A DNA stretch of 32,618 nt, from positions 27,625-60,242 of the forward strand of contig NZNU01000064.1 of the NCBI GenBank assembly GCA_002695035.1. The letters run 5' to 3'. The DNA comes from Micavibrio sp. Lineage in GTDB: Bacteria; Pseudomonadota; Alphaproteobacteria; Micavibrionales; Micavibrionaceae. Positions within the stretch are counted from its first letter, which is position 1. Every line of letters begins with the position of its first letter. Shown here piece by piece: positions 31,926 to 32,618 of the stretch. A program made the translations under genes and the position numbers. Under the pieces are notes generated by a model. That model was not told where the DNA came from. It did no database searches and was given only the letters and a program-made list of their open reading frames with translations.

Positions 31926-32618
31926 AGCGCCATCCTCTACACAGGCTATCCTTAAGCATAATGGGGAATCGCAGCTCCGCATTGGAAAATGCGCGGGCGA
32001 GGCTGGTGATTTTAAGCGCTGCTTTCGTGCTGGCCTATTTGGTGGTTGCTGTACGCCTGTTTGATCTGATGATTTTACAGGGGTTTTTCCTTCAAACTGA
32101 TATGGAAGAAAAGATCAGTGCTTATCAATCTGCTCCCACACACAGCGAGCGGCGGGCGGATATATTAGATCGTAATGATGTTTTGCTGGCAACGTCGCTA
32201 AAGACATCTTCCCTTTACGCAGATCCCAAGCTTGTGGTGGATCCGGTGGGTACGGCAAAGAGGCTGTCGGAAATATTCCCGGAGGAAAGCTATGATGTAT
32301 TGCTGCAAAAGCTCCAGAAAAAGGGGCGCTTTGTCTGGTTGAAGAGAAATCTGGTCCCTGACGATCAGTCGGAGGTTATGAGAATTGGAGATCCCGGCCT
32401 GGCCTTTCGAGAGGAATACAAGCGCGTTTATCCGCAAGGCGAGCTGGCGGCCCATCTGGTTGGATACGCGACACAGGATAACAAAGGTATGGCTGGACTT
32501 GAGCGCGGATTTGACAGCCTCCTGACAAAAATGCCTGATAACGCGCTTCGCTTGACTCTGGATATTCGGGTTCAGCACGCTTTGAGACAAGAGATCGCCG
32601 CTACAATTGATAAATTTT
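31922..32618 (+). CDS. ftsI: FtsI/PBP3 septal transpeptidase, N-terminal part (3' end outside window)
   Basis: The reading frame runs from ATG at 31922 to the window edge, 232 codons, without a stop. It encodes a basic cytoplasmic tail, one transmembrane helix (about 28-52, LVILSAAFVLAYLVVAVRLF), the class B PBP dimerisation-domain motif RADILDRNDVLLATS, and YPQGELAAHLVGYATQDNKG followed by GLERGFDSLL. The transpeptidase domain with SxxK lies beyond the window. It overlaps ftsL by four bases. Septal peptidoglycan cross-linking is the known role. Confidence 0.95.
   Translation, partial: MKRHPLHRLSLSIMGNRSSALENARARLVILSAAFVLAYLVVAVRLFDLMILQGFFLQTDMEEKISAYQSAPTHSERRADILDRNDVLLATSLKTSSLYADPKLVVDPVGTAKRLSEIFPEESYDVLLQKLQKKGRFVWLKRNLVPDDQSEVMRIGDPGLAFREEYKRVYPQGELAAHLVGYATQDNKGMAGLERGFDSLLTKMPDNALRLTLDIRVQHALRQEIAATIDKF

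Noticed and set aside
1-32618. CRISPR arrays, insertion sequences, prophage genes, tRNAs, toxin-antitoxin pairs
   Set aside because: No regularly spaced long repeats, transposase or integrase motifs, cloverleaf sequences or small toxin pairs were found. Intergenic gaps are short and accounted for.

Overview
The window is chromosomal DNA from an alphaproteobacterium of moderate to low G+C. The evidence is the divK-pleD pair at the left edge, the neighbouring rpmG / RNase R / topA / dprA / plsY / pyrB block, the dgt-erpA divergence, and a dcw cluster opening with mraZ-rsmH-ftsL-ftsI at the right edge. No tRNA, rRNA operon, insertion sequence, prophage or CRISPR array was seen. The genus cannot be fixed from the sequence alone.

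Layout. Bases 1-1622 (+) hold the end of divK and all of pleD, which form the output of a c-di-GMP cell-cycle switch. A bidirectional terminator (1625-1648) separates them from a long minus-strand block, read right to left: prepilin peptidase, CaiB-type CoA-transferase, pyrB, plsY, dprA, topA, rnr, a second RNase II/R-type gene, and rpmG with its own promoter. Bases 13305-23749 (+) hold a secretion or pilus machine: a lone receiver protein, a lipoprotein secretin, a periplasmic Ig-repeat protein ending in a PilP/GspC-like domain, a PilB/GspE ATPase, a GspF-like platform protein, two bitopic membrane proteins, and two prepilin-like proteins. The prepilin peptidase is divergent from this operon. 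Bases 23746-28568 (mostly minus) hold nagZ, a SPOR-domain protein, dgt, the RNase P RNA gene and an AmpD-like amidase, with erpA on plus. A UMF1-type transporter (28558-29853, minus) follows. Bases 29927-32618 (+) are the start of the division and cell-wall cluster, with a clear array of MraZ boxes in front.

How the genes work together. The secretin, ATPase, platform protein, prepilin peptidase and prepilin-like proteins form the core of a type IV pilus or type II secretion-like apparatus. It most resembles the R64/IncI1 thin-pilus (type IVb) plan in having a lipoprotein secretin and a bare A24 peptidase. It departs from that plan in several ways: an Ig-PilP fusion with a twin-arginine-like leader, a secretin with a tail of about 295 residues, an embedded response regulator, and prepilins lacking Glu5. 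This is the best candidate here for an undescribed variant system. The remaining genes are largely housekeeping: DNA topology, RNA decay, phospholipid and pyrimidine synthesis, peptidoglycan recycling and remodelling, dNTP control, Fe-S delivery and septation. Second-look items among them are a 9-C tract at the start of dprA, the tandem RNase R-type paralogue, and absent pyrC and argS neighbours.
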